Shown: piece after piece, positions 43,127-54,335 of the stretch
How the letters are laid out: the number at the start of each line of letters is the position of its first letter
How positions within the stretch are numbered: position 1 is the first letter of the stretch
Source of the DNA: Puccinellia tenuiflora
Taxonomy: Eukaryota > Streptophyta > Magnoliopsida > Poales > Poaceae
DNA length: 64,000 nucleotides
Direction of reading: 5' to 3'
Assembly: GCA_012064385.1 (NCBI GenBank)
Contig: QRDG01000024.1
Location: 501,563 to 565,562 of the forward strand
Program-made: the position numbers and the translations under genes
Notes under the pieces: model-generated
Database searches by the model: none
What the model saw: only the letters and a program-made list of their open reading frames with translations
What the model was told of the DNA's origin: nothing

Positions 43127-46100
43127 TTGGGGACCAACAAGCTTCAACTTGATCAATAGGTTGATGTGGAGGACATTGGTGACTTGGCTACTTTTGAAGA
43201 ATTGAGGGATCTTCATGGTTTATTTCTCAAGCCAAGTCAATTGGAATATATTGCTCTATCTCATATCCAATGCTTCCTCCTTGCGGTAACTTGTATTTAA
43301 CTCATATATTCATTGAAAGTTGCTTGCTCCCTTGCATGTGTTAGTTTTTTTCCTAATATGTGCTTGTATCTGATATGCTACTTTCCTACTTGTCTTGTTA
43401 TTCAAGGTTGTGTATGATAGTTGTATATCATGTATGTGTAACTTTGTGTTGAGCTTTATTAAATCTTGTGTGGATTTCATTTGGCTCTTTGAGATATTAA
43501 TGGACTATCCCATTTTGGGGGAGTGATGTGCTTTGTGCACATCACAAACCTAAAAATGTGTATACATGAGGCACACCACCTAGTATTGATATTTCAATAT
43601 TATCTAGCTACTATGTGGTATGTCATATTCATGAGAAATTCAAATTCTATAATGTCCATTAATTTCTCTAGTTGGTTTTATTTGCCTCTTGTTTAAAAAT
43701 AAAATGAATTATCACATTATGGGGGAGTAATAAGCTATGTGCATATTACAATCCCATAAAAATGTGAACATTTGAGGTTTGCCACTTAGAGTTGATATTG
43801 TACATTATCCATTTCCTACGTGGCATGTTTACACAAACAAGTTCCATTTTTCCTTTGTGGTTACCCTTTGGTTATTGTTTGTGTGAGGTTGCTTGGTGTG
43901 GTTTTTCTCTAATATGCATTCCCATATATTATGTGAGAAACCATTTGTTTCCTTTTATTCTAACCATGTCCTTGCCGGTTGGTTCGAATAATTGAAACTA
44001 CCAACAAACCTCTTTAAAAAAAATGGTGTTTTAATTCCTATCTTTTGCCATTTGCTAGTTTGTGGTGAAGTTGGTCTTGTACATCATTCCTTTATACCAC
44101 CGAGAAATATCTCTATATACTCCTTGTCCATGACAAGTGATACTAGTAATTGTGGTGGATTTTGTAGACCATCTTCACATTGGCTCTTGCGTTGATTTGC
44201 TTTATCTATTGCCTTCCTTGCCTTTTGAATGGATCCTATCTTTCAATCGGTAGTGTTTAGTGTTTTAGATAAAATATGGAGAGTAATGATCCCTTGTGCA
44301 TGCATTTTGTATTCAAATGCAAATATCTAAGATAATGCATTAATCTTGGGGGAGCATTTCTTTTTATTTAGAACACTATTCTTTCTATCAATTTTTGATC
44401 CTCTCAATTGGCATTTGATTCTTTATCTTGTGCTGGCACCTTCAGTTGGTATTAATTGGAATTTAATATCTCCTCCATAGATATTTGTTCCAATTGATAT
44501 TTATTGTGGGAGTCTTGATACCTTTTGCCTTATTTTAACTTTACTTGATTTCGGTCAAGTATCACCCTCTTATTGGTAACTTTTCTCCTAGTTGATTTTT
44601 TGTTTGTTTGTTTTAATTGGTATCTTATTTTCAATTGGCGTCTTATCGATCATTTGTTGTGTTGATTTGATTCCTTTTGATATCACACTTCATGTGTTGA
44701 TGTGTTTTGGAATCAATCATATGTTGATTTGATTTCTCCTAATTCATGTGTTGATTTGGATTTTGATATAATCTGGACAACCTTTTTGGTTCACTTTGTG
44801 TTTTCGTCCAAATTGTATCTCTTCTGGTTCTAGAAAGCCTTTGCATGCTCGGTTACTAATTTATATTATTTTAGCATGCTTATCTTTCTTGATCCAATAT
44901 ATAGGGGATACTCCACCGAATCCTAAATCGGCTAAGATGTGCATGAAATTCAATTTCATATCTATATGCACATATTTATGTGGAGTGTTTCCTATATATT
45001 GTAGTTGATCTAACTACTATGGAACCCAATGAGTTTGGGAACCATGTTGTATTCTAATTTTGTTTTAGGTACAATGGAGATGCAGTGGATGCTTGCCTCA
45101 TTCATAAGGAAGGTGTTCTCACCGTGTGATTGTCAGAGTCAAGCTTTGATGTCAAACCATCTCTCATCATCTTCATCACCAATGTCATCTCGGTAACAAG
45201 TATCTATCTCATGCATGCTTTTCTAGTCTCAACCTTGTGTAGGTTGCCTTTTGGCATGAAATCCTTTATGTGCAATTGTTGTGGTTTTTGGCTTTTTCCT
45301 TCACTTAATATATCTTTGTGATATGTGTGATGAATTTGCAAAAAAAAAACCTTTCTTCAATTGATATTATTTCTTTGTGTTACTTGTTGCCTATTTCAAA
45401 GCATCTCCACTATCTCTTGTTCCCTTAGTGATATGTGTGATGCATTTGATATATTTGAAGTTCATTTATATACAATGAGATAAATTTGAGATATGTGCTA
45501 TGCTTTTAAGCAACAATCTCGCGTGTATATTTATGACTTCCTTTTGGATACCTTGTTCTCTTTTTCCCGGACCATTTCATATGTGCAAGTTTCTTTGTGG
45601 ATGTATATCATCAACGATTTGTCTACTTAGAAACCTATACATATGAGAGAGGTCACCTTTTAGTTGGTATCCTATTTCTTTCGAGCTACCTTGTGTTCAT
45701 CTATAATTCTTTGGTGGCTCCAAATTTGTCTCATGAGTGCTTGTCTTATTGTTTATTGGTATCTTTGCACACTCATGTTTTTGTTGAGGATCTTTTACTT
45801 CATGCTTACCATAGTGAGCATGTTGATTTTTTCATTGGCTAAATGCTCTCACTAGCTTTGGGCATTTTCAATTGGTTTTAGTTTCCAATTGGTATCCCTA
45901 AGCTTGTGAACATATTTATTTAAAAGATCTTTTTATCTAGGTTGGGCCTATCTTATGATGAATTTTTGAAATTTGATATCTCCTCATGGCTCAACCACAT
46001 CTTTGGTGCAAGTGCTATGATTTGCTATTGCATTATGCACTATTGCACTTGTTGCGTGGTCTAGATGATTTTGGGGGAGTGAGGATACCATATTTGTGCA

Positions 46101-46506
46101 CTTCTCCATTATGCATGAACATTGGGGAGCTTCTCCGTTTTTATTTAGAACTCTCGCTTTGGATCTTTTTGATGGTGTTTCTTCTTTGTGGAGATGTTTA
46201 AAATGATTTCATCCTTTTTGCAATCTTTGGATCCTCAATATAGTTTGATTTCCTCTAGTTTTCATTAAAAAGGGATTGCCATCACCTTCATGGAGGAATT
46301 CATATTATATTGGCTCTCTAAATTTTTCTTCCCATTTCGGCAATCGATGCCAATGGGGGAGAAGTTTAGAGGGTTTAAGGGAATTTGGGTTTTATGCTTT
46401 TGTTGCATTTGCCTTTAATGTGCTTTGCATCCTTGCTCGTGTGTCTTGCAAGGATGCTTTATTCATTATATAAACCCTCTTAAAAAGGGATTGTCATCAA
46501 TTACCA
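43127..46506 (+). other. AT-rich 3' spacer of the SIRE-type element
   Basis: 3.4 kb with no long frame. It repeats TTGGGGGAGT-type tracts (for example 43514 and 43720) and TTCAATTGGTATC-type words. In SIRE relatives this position can hold an env-like frame; only degenerate short frames are seen here. Confidence 0.6.
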
Positions 46507-46519
46507 AAATGGGGGAGAT
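46507..46519 (+). other. Polypurine tract of the SIRE-type element
   Basis: AAATGGGGGAGAT immediately before the LTR start TGAAAGTGCATGG. Confidence 0.75.
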
Positions 46520-48767
46520 TGAAAGTGCATGGTTGATCCCATGCATGGTTTTGGTAATTAATGACAATCTCTATGGACTAATATTTGCATTGAGCTCTAT
46601 GTGTAGGTTGTCCTTTAGCTTGTGTCAAGATCATTTGTTGATCAAGGCCAAGCTTGCTTGTCTCCATTGGTTGGAGTCAAGGTCAAGGGAAGAAAAGAAA
46701 AAGATTTGTGTTGATCAAGGCTAAGTGCGGGTTGATCGACACTCAAGTCCATGTGAAGATATGCCGAAGAGTGCTTTCCCCATCTTGGTGTATGGGGGAG
46801 CGTCATGTGAATCTTCACCAAGCAAGGCGCAATCAAGAAAGGTGGTTCGCCATGAGGAGATGGAGATCGTCTTCATCGACCTCAAGTGGATTAATGCGCA
46901 AGGCAAAGGTATGATCTTGATAGGGCTTTTATTTTACCGGTCTCATGATGTTAGTTGAGAGACCGGGTTATAGGATAGATAGCCGTACTATCAAGAGGGG
47001 CTCTCGACCGAGTATCGTGATCGTATCGTTTATGGAGAGCTCCAATCATCTTCATTGGTTCTTATTTGGCTCTTATCGTTGTGTGGTCTTGGTGCTTGTC
47101 GTGCTTGTCATGACAAGGCTAAGTTCACCGAAAACCGTTTTCATATGCGTCTTATTTTGCATTTTCGGTTTTGGAGATTTTGCCGGTTCTTTCGTGTGGA
47201 AGGTTTCACCCTTCCAACCCTCCGCACAATCTCCTTTGCTTGTTTTCATATTTTCAGTTTTTGTAGGGTAAGCTCTTGTCGTCCTCTTTCCAACAAAATT
47301 GGATTCACTCGATTCGGACTTCATTTGCAAAAGTTATGCCAGTTCTGGTTTTCACTGTTTTGATCTACCCCGGAGATGGTCCGGAGTCTCCGGTCTCACC
47401 GGAGTCTCCGGTCCAGAGGACCCGGAGTCTCCGGCCCTTGTTTTTCGCAGCCGAACGTCTTGTGTGTGGTGCGCTCCTGGACTCGGTCTGGAGTCTCTGG
47501 CCCGAGGACCCGGAATCTCCGGCCCTCCTTTTTCTCAGCCCTTTTGCATCTGTGTGGTGCGCCTCTGGATAGGGGTCCGGAGCTCCCCCGGAGGGTGCCC
47601 GGAGTCTCCGGCCTGACCGGAGTCTCCGGCCCCAAGGACCGGAATCTCCGGCCTCCCCGATGACCCAGCAGGCCGGAGTCTCCAGTCACTTACTCCGGAG
47701 TCTCCGGCCTGGACAGGCTCCAACGGCTAGTTTTTGGGGGAGGCTATAAAAAGCCTCCTTCCCCCCCAAAACCTGGTTACACACCTTGCTCACTTGTTCT
47801 TGCTCTTCCCCTTTGCTCTAATCCTTGTGAGCTTGATTCCTCTCTTCCCCTCCAATGATTCTTGCCCAAATTTAGGGTTTCAAGAGAGGAGATCTAGATC
47901 TACCATTCCACCAATCAAATTCTCCTCTAAGTGAGGGAAACCTTGTGGATCTAGATTTGGGGTTGCTTTGTGTTCATCCCCTTTGTTCTTCCTCTCTTAT
48001 TCCCTCCATAGCATTAGTTGCTTTGGTTGGAATTTGGGAGTGAAGGATTTGAGCACTTTGTGTGCTCTTGCCTTTTTGCATTTGTTGCATCGGGTTGCTC
48101 TCTCCACGGTGATACGTGAAGTTGAAGGTTGAGAAGCTTGTTACTCTTGGGTGCATTGTGTTCCCAAGAGCTTGTTGCCTCTTGGGTGCATCGTGTACCC
48201 TAGACGGTTGGAGGTGCCGCGAAGACTTCGAGTTGTGAAGCTTTGGCACGAATTTGGGAGCCCCCAATTGAGTTGTGGGTGTGTGCCCCAAGAGAAGTTG
48301 TAAAGGGCTCCGGAATCCGCCTCGATTGATTCCGATAGTGGAAGGTGAACCAATCCCTTGGGTGAGGTTTATCGGAGAATAGGGTGAGGCCTTTGTGGCA
48401 TCTTGAGTAGGCCTTTTGTGGCGAGCTCACACCCCTCCAACGAGACGTACTCCCTTAACAAGGAGGAACTCGGGAATACATCTTCGTCTCCGCGTGCCTC
48501 GGTTATTCCTTTACCCGAGCTTTACTTATGCAATTTACATTGTGATAGCCTTCGTGCTTGAAGTTCATATCTTGCTATCATCTTGTTGCTTGAATTGCTT
48601 AGCATAAGTTGTTGGTGCATATAGGTGAACCTAGAATATTAGGTTGTTGCCTTGTTAATTTAAACACATAGTTTTATTCCGCAATTATCAAGCCCCTAAT
48701 TAGAAAAAGTTTTAATCGCCTATTCACCCCCCCTCTAGGCGACATCCGGGCATCGTTTGTTCTTTCA
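46520..48767 (+). repeat. 3' LTR of the SIRE-type element (2.25 kb)
   Basis: Begins TGAAAGTGCATGGTTGATCC and ends GTTTGTTCTTTCA, with TGAAAG/CTTTCA inverted ends. A strong TATAAAAA lies at 47745-47752, followed by a transcribed R-like region. No second LTR is present. Confidence 0.8.
47378..47715. repeat. Degenerate CCGGAGTCTCCGG palindromic repeats in the LTR
   Basis: About fifteen copies of the 13-bp palindrome-like CCGGAGTCTCCGG and variants are spaced irregularly upstream of the TATA box. They may be regulatory or recombination-prone. Confidence 0.8.
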
Positions 48768-48890
48768 ATATTCCACACATGTATTTGTTTCCGATTAATA
48801 CAATTCTAGCATGGATATAAACATTTATCATGAACGGGAAATATGATTATCAATAACCTTTATTATTGCCTCTTGGGCATATCTCCAACA
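48768..48890 (-). mobile_element. Copia LTR start, reversed, cut by the SIRE-type element
   Basis: On the minus strand it begins at 48890 with TGTTGGAGATATGCCCAAG, the same start as LTR A at 20714. It stops at the SIRE-type LTR end, so the SIRE-type copy inserted into this Copia LTR. Confidence 0.75.
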
Positions 48891-49123
48891 ACAGAAAGTG
48901 CCCAAATTTCTGCCGCGACAGGGAATCATTAGTCGCGGCCCATTATACGAACCGCGACTAAAGGTTGTGCCCCAGCACGGCCAGGCTGAGGACCATTTTT
49001 CCCGACTGGTGACAGGTCCGCGACTAAAGGTTGGACCTTTAGTCCCGCCTGGCCTGTCCCGGTTGGCCAACCGGGACAAATGGCCCTCACGGCCCGGGAC
49101 AATGGGGCCAGTCCCCACTAGTG
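48891..49123 (-). mobile_element. CACTA terminus, second copy
   Basis: On the minus strand it starts CACTAGTGGGGACTGGCCCC and follows the left end of the 13991 element base for base with few changes (TTAGTCGCGGACCTGTCACC and onward). It breaks at GGGCACTTTCTG where the Copia LTR inserted. Only one terminus is in view. Confidence 0.8.
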
Positions 49124-50549
49124 TTTTAACGAACCAAAAAAAAAAATATAATCGATGCTCGCCTTTATCATGATGGATACCAACTCATATAAGTGTGTTG
49201 CCATTATTTCTGGTTTGCGAGAGTTGTTTTCTAGTTTCAAACGTTTTTGTGGGTCGGCTAGCTAATGTTATGGTGTATAGTTGTTTTCTAGGAGAGTCAT
49301 TAGCTAGAGATAGAATGTTTTGATAGGTGAAGCTCTTTAAGAGCATTTACAATGCCAACGCTACCAACAGACGGTAGGGTTGATTTTCCGGCCATTTTTC
49401 CTTATTTCCATCCTATCTTGGGATTTGTCTTTGCATCGTTACAAGAACTCTTCATTAATTAGGTTGTAACATAGCCTAGTAAAATGTGTATGTTAGCAGT
49501 CTAAGTTACTCCCCACTATGACTAGCCTGAGCGTTAAGAGCGGACAAATGGCTCCAGAGCTCTAGGGAGCTCGTTTTTTGAAAGGAAAAAAAAATCGAGA
49601 ATGGCATTTAAAAGTTTCAAACAAATAAGAAAAAAAAGGATACATGTAGTTAATGAGGAAGTCTACTAGTGTGGAAAATCCAGTCGGAAATTCGTTATAT
49701 TTTGGTCTAAGGACAAATGGATGGATTTGAGTGTGATGAATAGTGCATATTTTAAAACTTGAATTTTTTCTAGAATTGCCTTTTATTATATTGATTGATC
49801 ATAATACAACGAATTTTAGACTGAGATTTTGCATGATGGTATATCTCAACATTATCTACCCCTAACTTTTTTTTTGATATTTTTAAGAAATTTTACAAAT
49901 AGCGATTTTTTTTAATAAATAAAACGGTTATCGTGGAGTTCGATCTCCATTTGTGGCTTAGGGTTGAGCGCTCCACTTTCTTCCGCCCGTACAAGGCCAT
50001 TTGTCCAACAACGAGTGATACCCATATGTAGAAAGAAAGCTTTTGTGACTCACATTAACCAGATTCTAATCTTCATTCTTCACAATAATTAATTAATTTT
50101 TGGCTAATCAAGGGCCTGTATAAGAGGTTAGCGTTGGACATTGCTTAATTCATAGAAGGAAAAAAAAGGCCTGTTCGTTCAAAAAGAAACGAACTACTTA
50201 GTTGAGAGTAGCTGATCGAATTAACCAAAAAACCTTCGTTCGTTATTTTTGTTTTTGTTTTTGAGAGGAAATGATAGTATTCCCCCGGGGGATCGCGCGT
50301 CTTTCATCCTCCTGCTCGAGCGTTCGCCACGCGTCCACGCTATGGGCCCCACCACGTCCTCCCGTCCCTATCTCTTTCCCTTGGTTCCTCTGGATGGATG
50401 CTTTTCCTCTTCGTACATCCACCCAAATTCACAAATCGCAAGCACACCCGATCTCCCAAGGCAGACTCGTCTTCTCCACCACCAATCAATCCCACCGGAA
50501 CCACCAGATCCTCGAGTCCGGGCTCCCGTCGATCCACCGCCCGCCCGCC
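49124..50549. other. Intergenic; no gene seen until the C2 pseudogene leader
   Basis: AT-rich DNA. The last ~200 bases become CT-rich and look like a gene leader for the C2-domain remnant. Confidence 0.45.
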
Positions 50550-50996
50550 ATGTCGCTGCGGTCCCTGGAGCTGACCCTGATCTCGGGGAAGGACCTCAAG
50601 GACGTGAACCTGCTCTCCAAGATGGAGGTCTACGCGCTCGTCTCGCTCTCCGGCGACCCTCGCTCTTGCCAGCGCGTCTCCACCGTCCGCGCCGGGGCGC
50701 AACCCGACCTGTAACGCCACGCTCCGCTTCACCGTCCCCGCCAACGCCGCGGGCTCCCTCCACGTGCTCCTCCGCGCCGAGCGCGCCCTCGGCGACCACG
50801 ACGTCGGCGAGGTCCACATCCCGCTCTCCGAGCTGCTCTCGGGGGCTCCCGACGGCGCCGTCCCCGTCAAGTTCGTCGCATACCAGGTCCGTAAGATCGG
50901 GTCCGGGAAGCCCCAGGGCGTCCTCAACTTCTCGTACAAGCTCGGCGAGGTCACCCAAGCTCCTGCGCACGCCTCCTCGGCGAGGGCGCCCTCCTG
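50550..50996 (+). pseudogene. C2-domain (SRC2-like) gene, frameshifted and C-terminally truncated
   Basis: The ATG at 50550 begins MSLRSLELTLISGKDLKDVN, a plant C2-domain start of the SRC2 (soybean cold-response) type. The frame runs to a stop at 50712-50714. The rest of the C2 domain continues in the next frame: NATLRFTVP, then VGEVHIPLSELLSGAP, VKFVAYQVRK and GVLNFSYKLGEVTQ, to a stop near 50996. One extra base in the GGGG run at 50694-50697 explains the shift; an expected Trp codon nearby has also become Cys. The Pro/Tyr-rich tail usual in SRC2 proteins is missing. The rest is well preserved and GC3-rich, so either the break is recent or the run was misread. Intact relatives bind membranes, often calcium-dependently. 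Confidence 0.75.
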
Positions 50997-51900
50997 ATCC
51001 CCGTCGCCGTCTGCCACAGGGAGTACTCCCGGAGGCGTCCTCCACCGTCGAGGTGCCGCCGGAGAGCTCGCGTGCTGGCGCTCGGAGGCGTTGCTGCCAT
51101 GGCCCAGAGGTGTTGCTGCCGAAGGAGCGCCGTGATGCTCCCATAGAAGGGCGGTTGTGCTCCCATAGAAGGGCGACTGTGCTCCCACCGGAAGCGGCGA
51201 TGATGTCAAAGAAGCGCGACGGTGCTCCATGGGACATGATGGTGCTCCCACATGAAGGCGTTGATGCTGCCGAAGGAGCGCGGTGGTGCTCTCCTGGAAG
51301 AACGGTTGTGCTGCCGAAGGAGCACGGCGGTGCTCCCTTGGAAGACGACGGTGGTGGTTCTACAGAAGGCCGTCGGCGAAGCTATGTCAGACATGTGACG
51401 ATGCTGCCAAAGGCTCGTGGGCGATGCTACCATAGGAGAGTGGTGGTGCCATTGTGTCTCCGTCGATGTCTCCGGTGAAGTCGATTTCGTTACAGTAGCG
51501 CAATTTTGCTACACTATAATATTTTTTTTGCTACAATAGTTTAGTGGTTTTGCTACAATAGCACAAAGATTTTGCTATGATGTCTCCGGCGAGGTCTTCG
51601 TCCACATCTCCGGCGATGTCTCCGGCGAAGTCGATTTTGCTACAATAGCACATTTTTATTGCTGTGAGATCTCCGGCGAGGTCTCCGGTGTTGTCTCCGG
51701 CGAAGTTAGTCTTTTCATTTTCTATTTTGTGGACGAACCATTTTTTTCTACCTGGAACAAAAGCGGGGTTATTATTTGCTACCGATAACAAAAGCAGAAT
51801 TTTGAAAGAAAAATGAGGACACGTGTCAGCACGGTGACCCGGGGATGGGAACCTCCCGATCCCCGGAGACGCTCAGCACTGTCCATTAGGAAAACCTTCC
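50997..51900. repeat. Dispersed repeat with GGTGCTCC and TTTTGCTACAATAG units
   Basis: From 51120 to 51440 short units such as GAAGGAGCGCGGTGGTGCTC recur. From 51500 to 51720 TTTTGCTACAATAGCAC and GTCTCCGGCGA units recur. Unclassified grass repeat that replaces the 3' end of the C2 gene. Confidence 0.6.
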
Positions 51901-51918
51901 TTCGTATTCAGCCTCCGA

Positions 51919-51926
51919 CGCGGATC
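51919..51926 (+). promoter_or_regulatory. Histone octamer CGCGGATC, distal copy
   Basis: CGCGGATC is the conserved plant histone promoter OCT motif. It is followed by CTGGCCCAC, whose complement contains the proliferation-linked site II word TGGGCC. Confidence 0.7.
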
Positions 51927-52051
51927 GGCTGGCCCACTAGGGCACTACCGTCTTCTTCCACGGAGCAGAGATGACTCGATCCAACGAGAAAGTAACGTTC
52001 GCATCGCAGCCGTCCATTCGCCCGCCGATCGAACCGTCCAATGCTCGCGCA

Positions 52052-52059
52052 CGCGGATC
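52052..52059 (+). promoter_or_regulatory. Histone octamer CGCGGATC, proximal copy
   Basis: Second OCT motif 133 bases downstream of the first, again followed by CTGGCCCAC. The two modules are near-identical over about 20 bases. Confidence 0.75.
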
Positions 52060-52090
52060 GACTGGCCCACCACCGCCCCCCTCCACGCCA

Positions 52091-52098
52091 TTTAAATA
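52091..52098 (+). promoter_or_regulatory. TATA-type box of the H2A gene
   Basis: TTTAAATA about 100 bases before the ATG, downstream of both octamers. Confidence 0.55.
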
Positions 52099-52198
52099 CT
52101 CAGCCCCTTCTCTTCTCCAGTCACCAACACATTCAGCATCCCCAATCACCACACCTCTCTCCCCTTCAAGCTCTTCTTCGCAAGCGCCGTCGTCAGCA

Positions 52199-52666
52199 AT
52201 GGACGTCTCAGGAACCGGAGCCGGAGCGAAGGGCAAGAAGGGCGCGGCCGGGCGCAAGGCGGGCGGCCCCAGGAAGAAGTCCATGACGCGGTCCGTCAAG
52301 GCCGGGCTCCAGTTCCCCGTCGGCCGCATCGGGCGGTACCTCAAGAAGGGCCGGTACGCGCAGCGCGTCGGCTCCGGCGCCCCCGTCTACCTCGCCGCCG
52401 TCCTCGAGTACCTCGCCGCCGAGGTGCTCGAGCTCGCTGGCAACGCCGCCAAGGACAACAAGAAGGGGCGCATCATCCCGCGCCACGTGCTGCTCGCCGT
52501 CCGGAACGACGAGGAGCTCGGCAAGCTCCTGTCCGGCGTCACCATCGCCCACGGCGGCGTGGTGCCCAAGATCAACCCGGTGCTGCTCCCCAAGAAGACC
52601 GTGGAGAAAGCAGCGAAGGAGCCCAAGTCGCCCAAGAAGACCGCCAAGTCACCGAAGAAGGCTTAG
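52199..52666 (+). CDS. Histone H2A, H2A.W type (155 aa)
   Basis: Core histone H2A, packed with H2B in nucleosomes. From the ATG at 52199 it reads MDVSGTGAGAKGKKGAAGRK, then the conserved fold: AGLQFPVGRIGRYLKKGRYA, GAPVYLAAVLEYLAAEVLEL, NKKGRIIPRHVLLAVRNDEE and GVTIAHGGVVPKINPVLLP. The tail carries two KSPKK motifs (SPKKTAKSPKKA), the mark of the plant H2A.W class that binds linker DNA and marks heterochromatin. A longer upstream in-frame extension to 51971 is not conserved and includes promoter elements, so the shorter start is chosen. No intron. Octamer motifs upstream point to S-phase expression. Slightly unusual positions (GKK-S-MTR, VVPKI) suggest a diverged paralogue. Confidence 0.92.
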   Translation: MDVSGTGAGAKGKKGAAGRKAGGPRKKSMTRSVKAGLQFPVGRIGRYLKKGRYAQRVGSGAPVYLAAVLEYLAAEVLELAGNAAKDNKKGRIIPRHVLLAVRNDEELGKLLSGVTIAHGGVVPKINPVLLPKKTVEKAAKEPKSPKKTAKSPKKA

Positions 52667-54189
52667 AGAGTTGTGTTCCTCTTGATTTCAGTACCCTGTG
52701 TAGTGCTTCAGAGCAGTGTTCGTTGTTTGGGTGATGTTGTGGATGTAATGTTCTTATCTATTGTGCTAAGAAAAAAAATGTCAGGAATCTCCCTGACTTT
52801 GCCTAAATCCTTTGCGACGTTGCCTGTTCTTAATGCTGCATTGCTATGGATCTCCTGCAAATTTGCTTGGCCTTTGTTGCTGGAAAGGAAAAGGCTAGCT
52901 AAAGCTGGGGAAAATTGAAGACCCTTCTCTATTTCTTAGTTTTCACCCTTGTACTGAGAATCCAAAAAAGGGTTAGTTGTAGCTGGGCTTAATGGTTGTG
53001 CTTCAGAGTTTAGAGTGTTGTTTGTCTGGTGGCGTTGTACCTGCTGATATGTAAATTTAGTGGAACAACGAGTTGTACATATCGTGTTCTTTGTTTTGCC
53101 GGCCATTGCCACCGCTTTGCTTTGGATATTTTCATATGCTGGCTTGCGCGCTTAATTGCAGAAGCTGTGAAAAATTGGCGGTAAGTAAATTCTGTGGCGC
53201 GTGTTCGAAATATTTGGCCAGCCCAGGTATCGTATAGCGCATCTCCACGAAATCGTGTTGGTTTTGCGCACTCCCGGGTAGTTGGGCAAGCGACCGAAAA
53301 TTTTGTTGGCCTTTTCATTTGGCGCCGAAACTTCCCGCTCTCGTTTCAATTCAGTTTCAGGGAGTTGGGCGGGCAACTGAAAACTGCATCCTCGCGCCAC
53401 TGCTCCTGCTGTTTTAGCTCTATAGGCCTGTAGTGTTCTCATCTGTCAGCGTTTGAGTTGACTAATCCCTGTTCTTGGTACTGCAATGCTCTGTCGGGGT
53501 ACTCACTCGACTTGGCCACTTGGGGCGAGAGGTGGTGGTCTTTGGCACACGGATGTTGAGATTAACCTTATGTCTCTGAACCTGTAATGTTTAGTATTTC
53601 TGTTTTATCTCTGAAATAATGTAAAGCCTGAAGCGTGCATGTTCACGTTGATGCATTGTCCTAGTCGCAGGATAGATTTGGTCTTCCAAGTTTTCAGCAT
53701 AGAAACGTGCTGAGATCTGGCCACGAAATAAACGGATCATGTGCAGGATTCTCGCACGGTTAGTTGTTCTGTTGAATAAAAAGAAAAAACAAAAAGACGC
53801 AGTTAGTGAGCGCGTCGCCAAAACACTGTCTCCTCTGTGCTCTGTTCGTTGTTCAGTTTTTCGTCAGAGTGAAGAGAGCAAATCAGAGCGGCGCTGTTAA
53901 TCCACACGAGTAAATCCACGTGTTCGCGTAGTGTATCCTAGGCTTGTGATCTGACAACGGACACCAAAAGAGATCATCTTAGCAGCCATCGATTAGGTAC
54001 TTAAGACGGACACAACGGATCGGATGCCACCTCGACATTGCCACATAGCACGGGGCCGGCACGGAGCATGGTCGATGACGCTGGCGAGCCGCGCTCAAGG
54101 CGACGTAACTCATACACAGTACCATGACGAGTAATAGTGGCTGGTATGTGCACCGGTCAAACGCACACCAGCAAGACACAAGCGTATGG
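52667..54189. other. 3' region of the histone gene and intergenic DNA
   Basis: No other gene seen. The first ~250 bases are probably the histone 3' untranslated region. The remainder contains no recognised element. Confidence 0.4.
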
Positions 54190-54335
54190 AGTACTCCCTC
54201 AGTCCCAAAATATAAAGTGCTTCTTAAATTTCGCTGATCAACGCCATACAACTTTAATCATGATTTGTATTTATAATATGTCCACGAAATTAGTATAATG
54301 ATACTATATGGGATGAAAAAAATTGCGAGACGAAT
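54190..54335 (+). mobile_element. Stowaway-type MITE, partial
   Basis: Begins TACTCCCTCAGTCCCAAAAT followed by ATAAAGTGC, the standard Stowaway (Tc1/mariner) inverted end with a TA target. A matching right end was not found, so it is truncated. Confidence 0.6.

Larger units (their letters stand above)
42566..48767 (+). mobile_element. SIRE/Maximus-type Copia deletion derivative, 5' side missing
   Basis: Starts inside gag at the G2 junction and continues through a 3.4 kb AT-rich spacer, a GGGGGAGAT polypurine tract and a 2.25 kb 3' LTR with TGAAAG...CTTTCA ends. No protease, integrase or reverse transcriptase lies between gag and spacer, so the copy was non-autonomous even before G2 removed its 5' end. 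The long LTR and long 3' spacer are typical of the SIRE lineage. Confidence 0.75.

Noticed and set aside
43792..46473. Hydrophobic short frames considered as an env-like gene of the SIRE-type element
   Set aside because: Fragments in changing frames with no conserved env motif; AT-rich composition alone yields Phe/Leu/Cys-rich peptides.
50249..51478. A 409-codon plus-strand frame across the C2 region
   Set aside because: It reads the C2 coding sequence out of frame and then runs into a dispersed repeat.
51971..52198. Upstream in-frame extension of the histone H2A frame
   Set aside because: Includes the octamer and TATA-type promoter elements and is not conserved in H2A; the ATG at 52199 gives the normal protein start.
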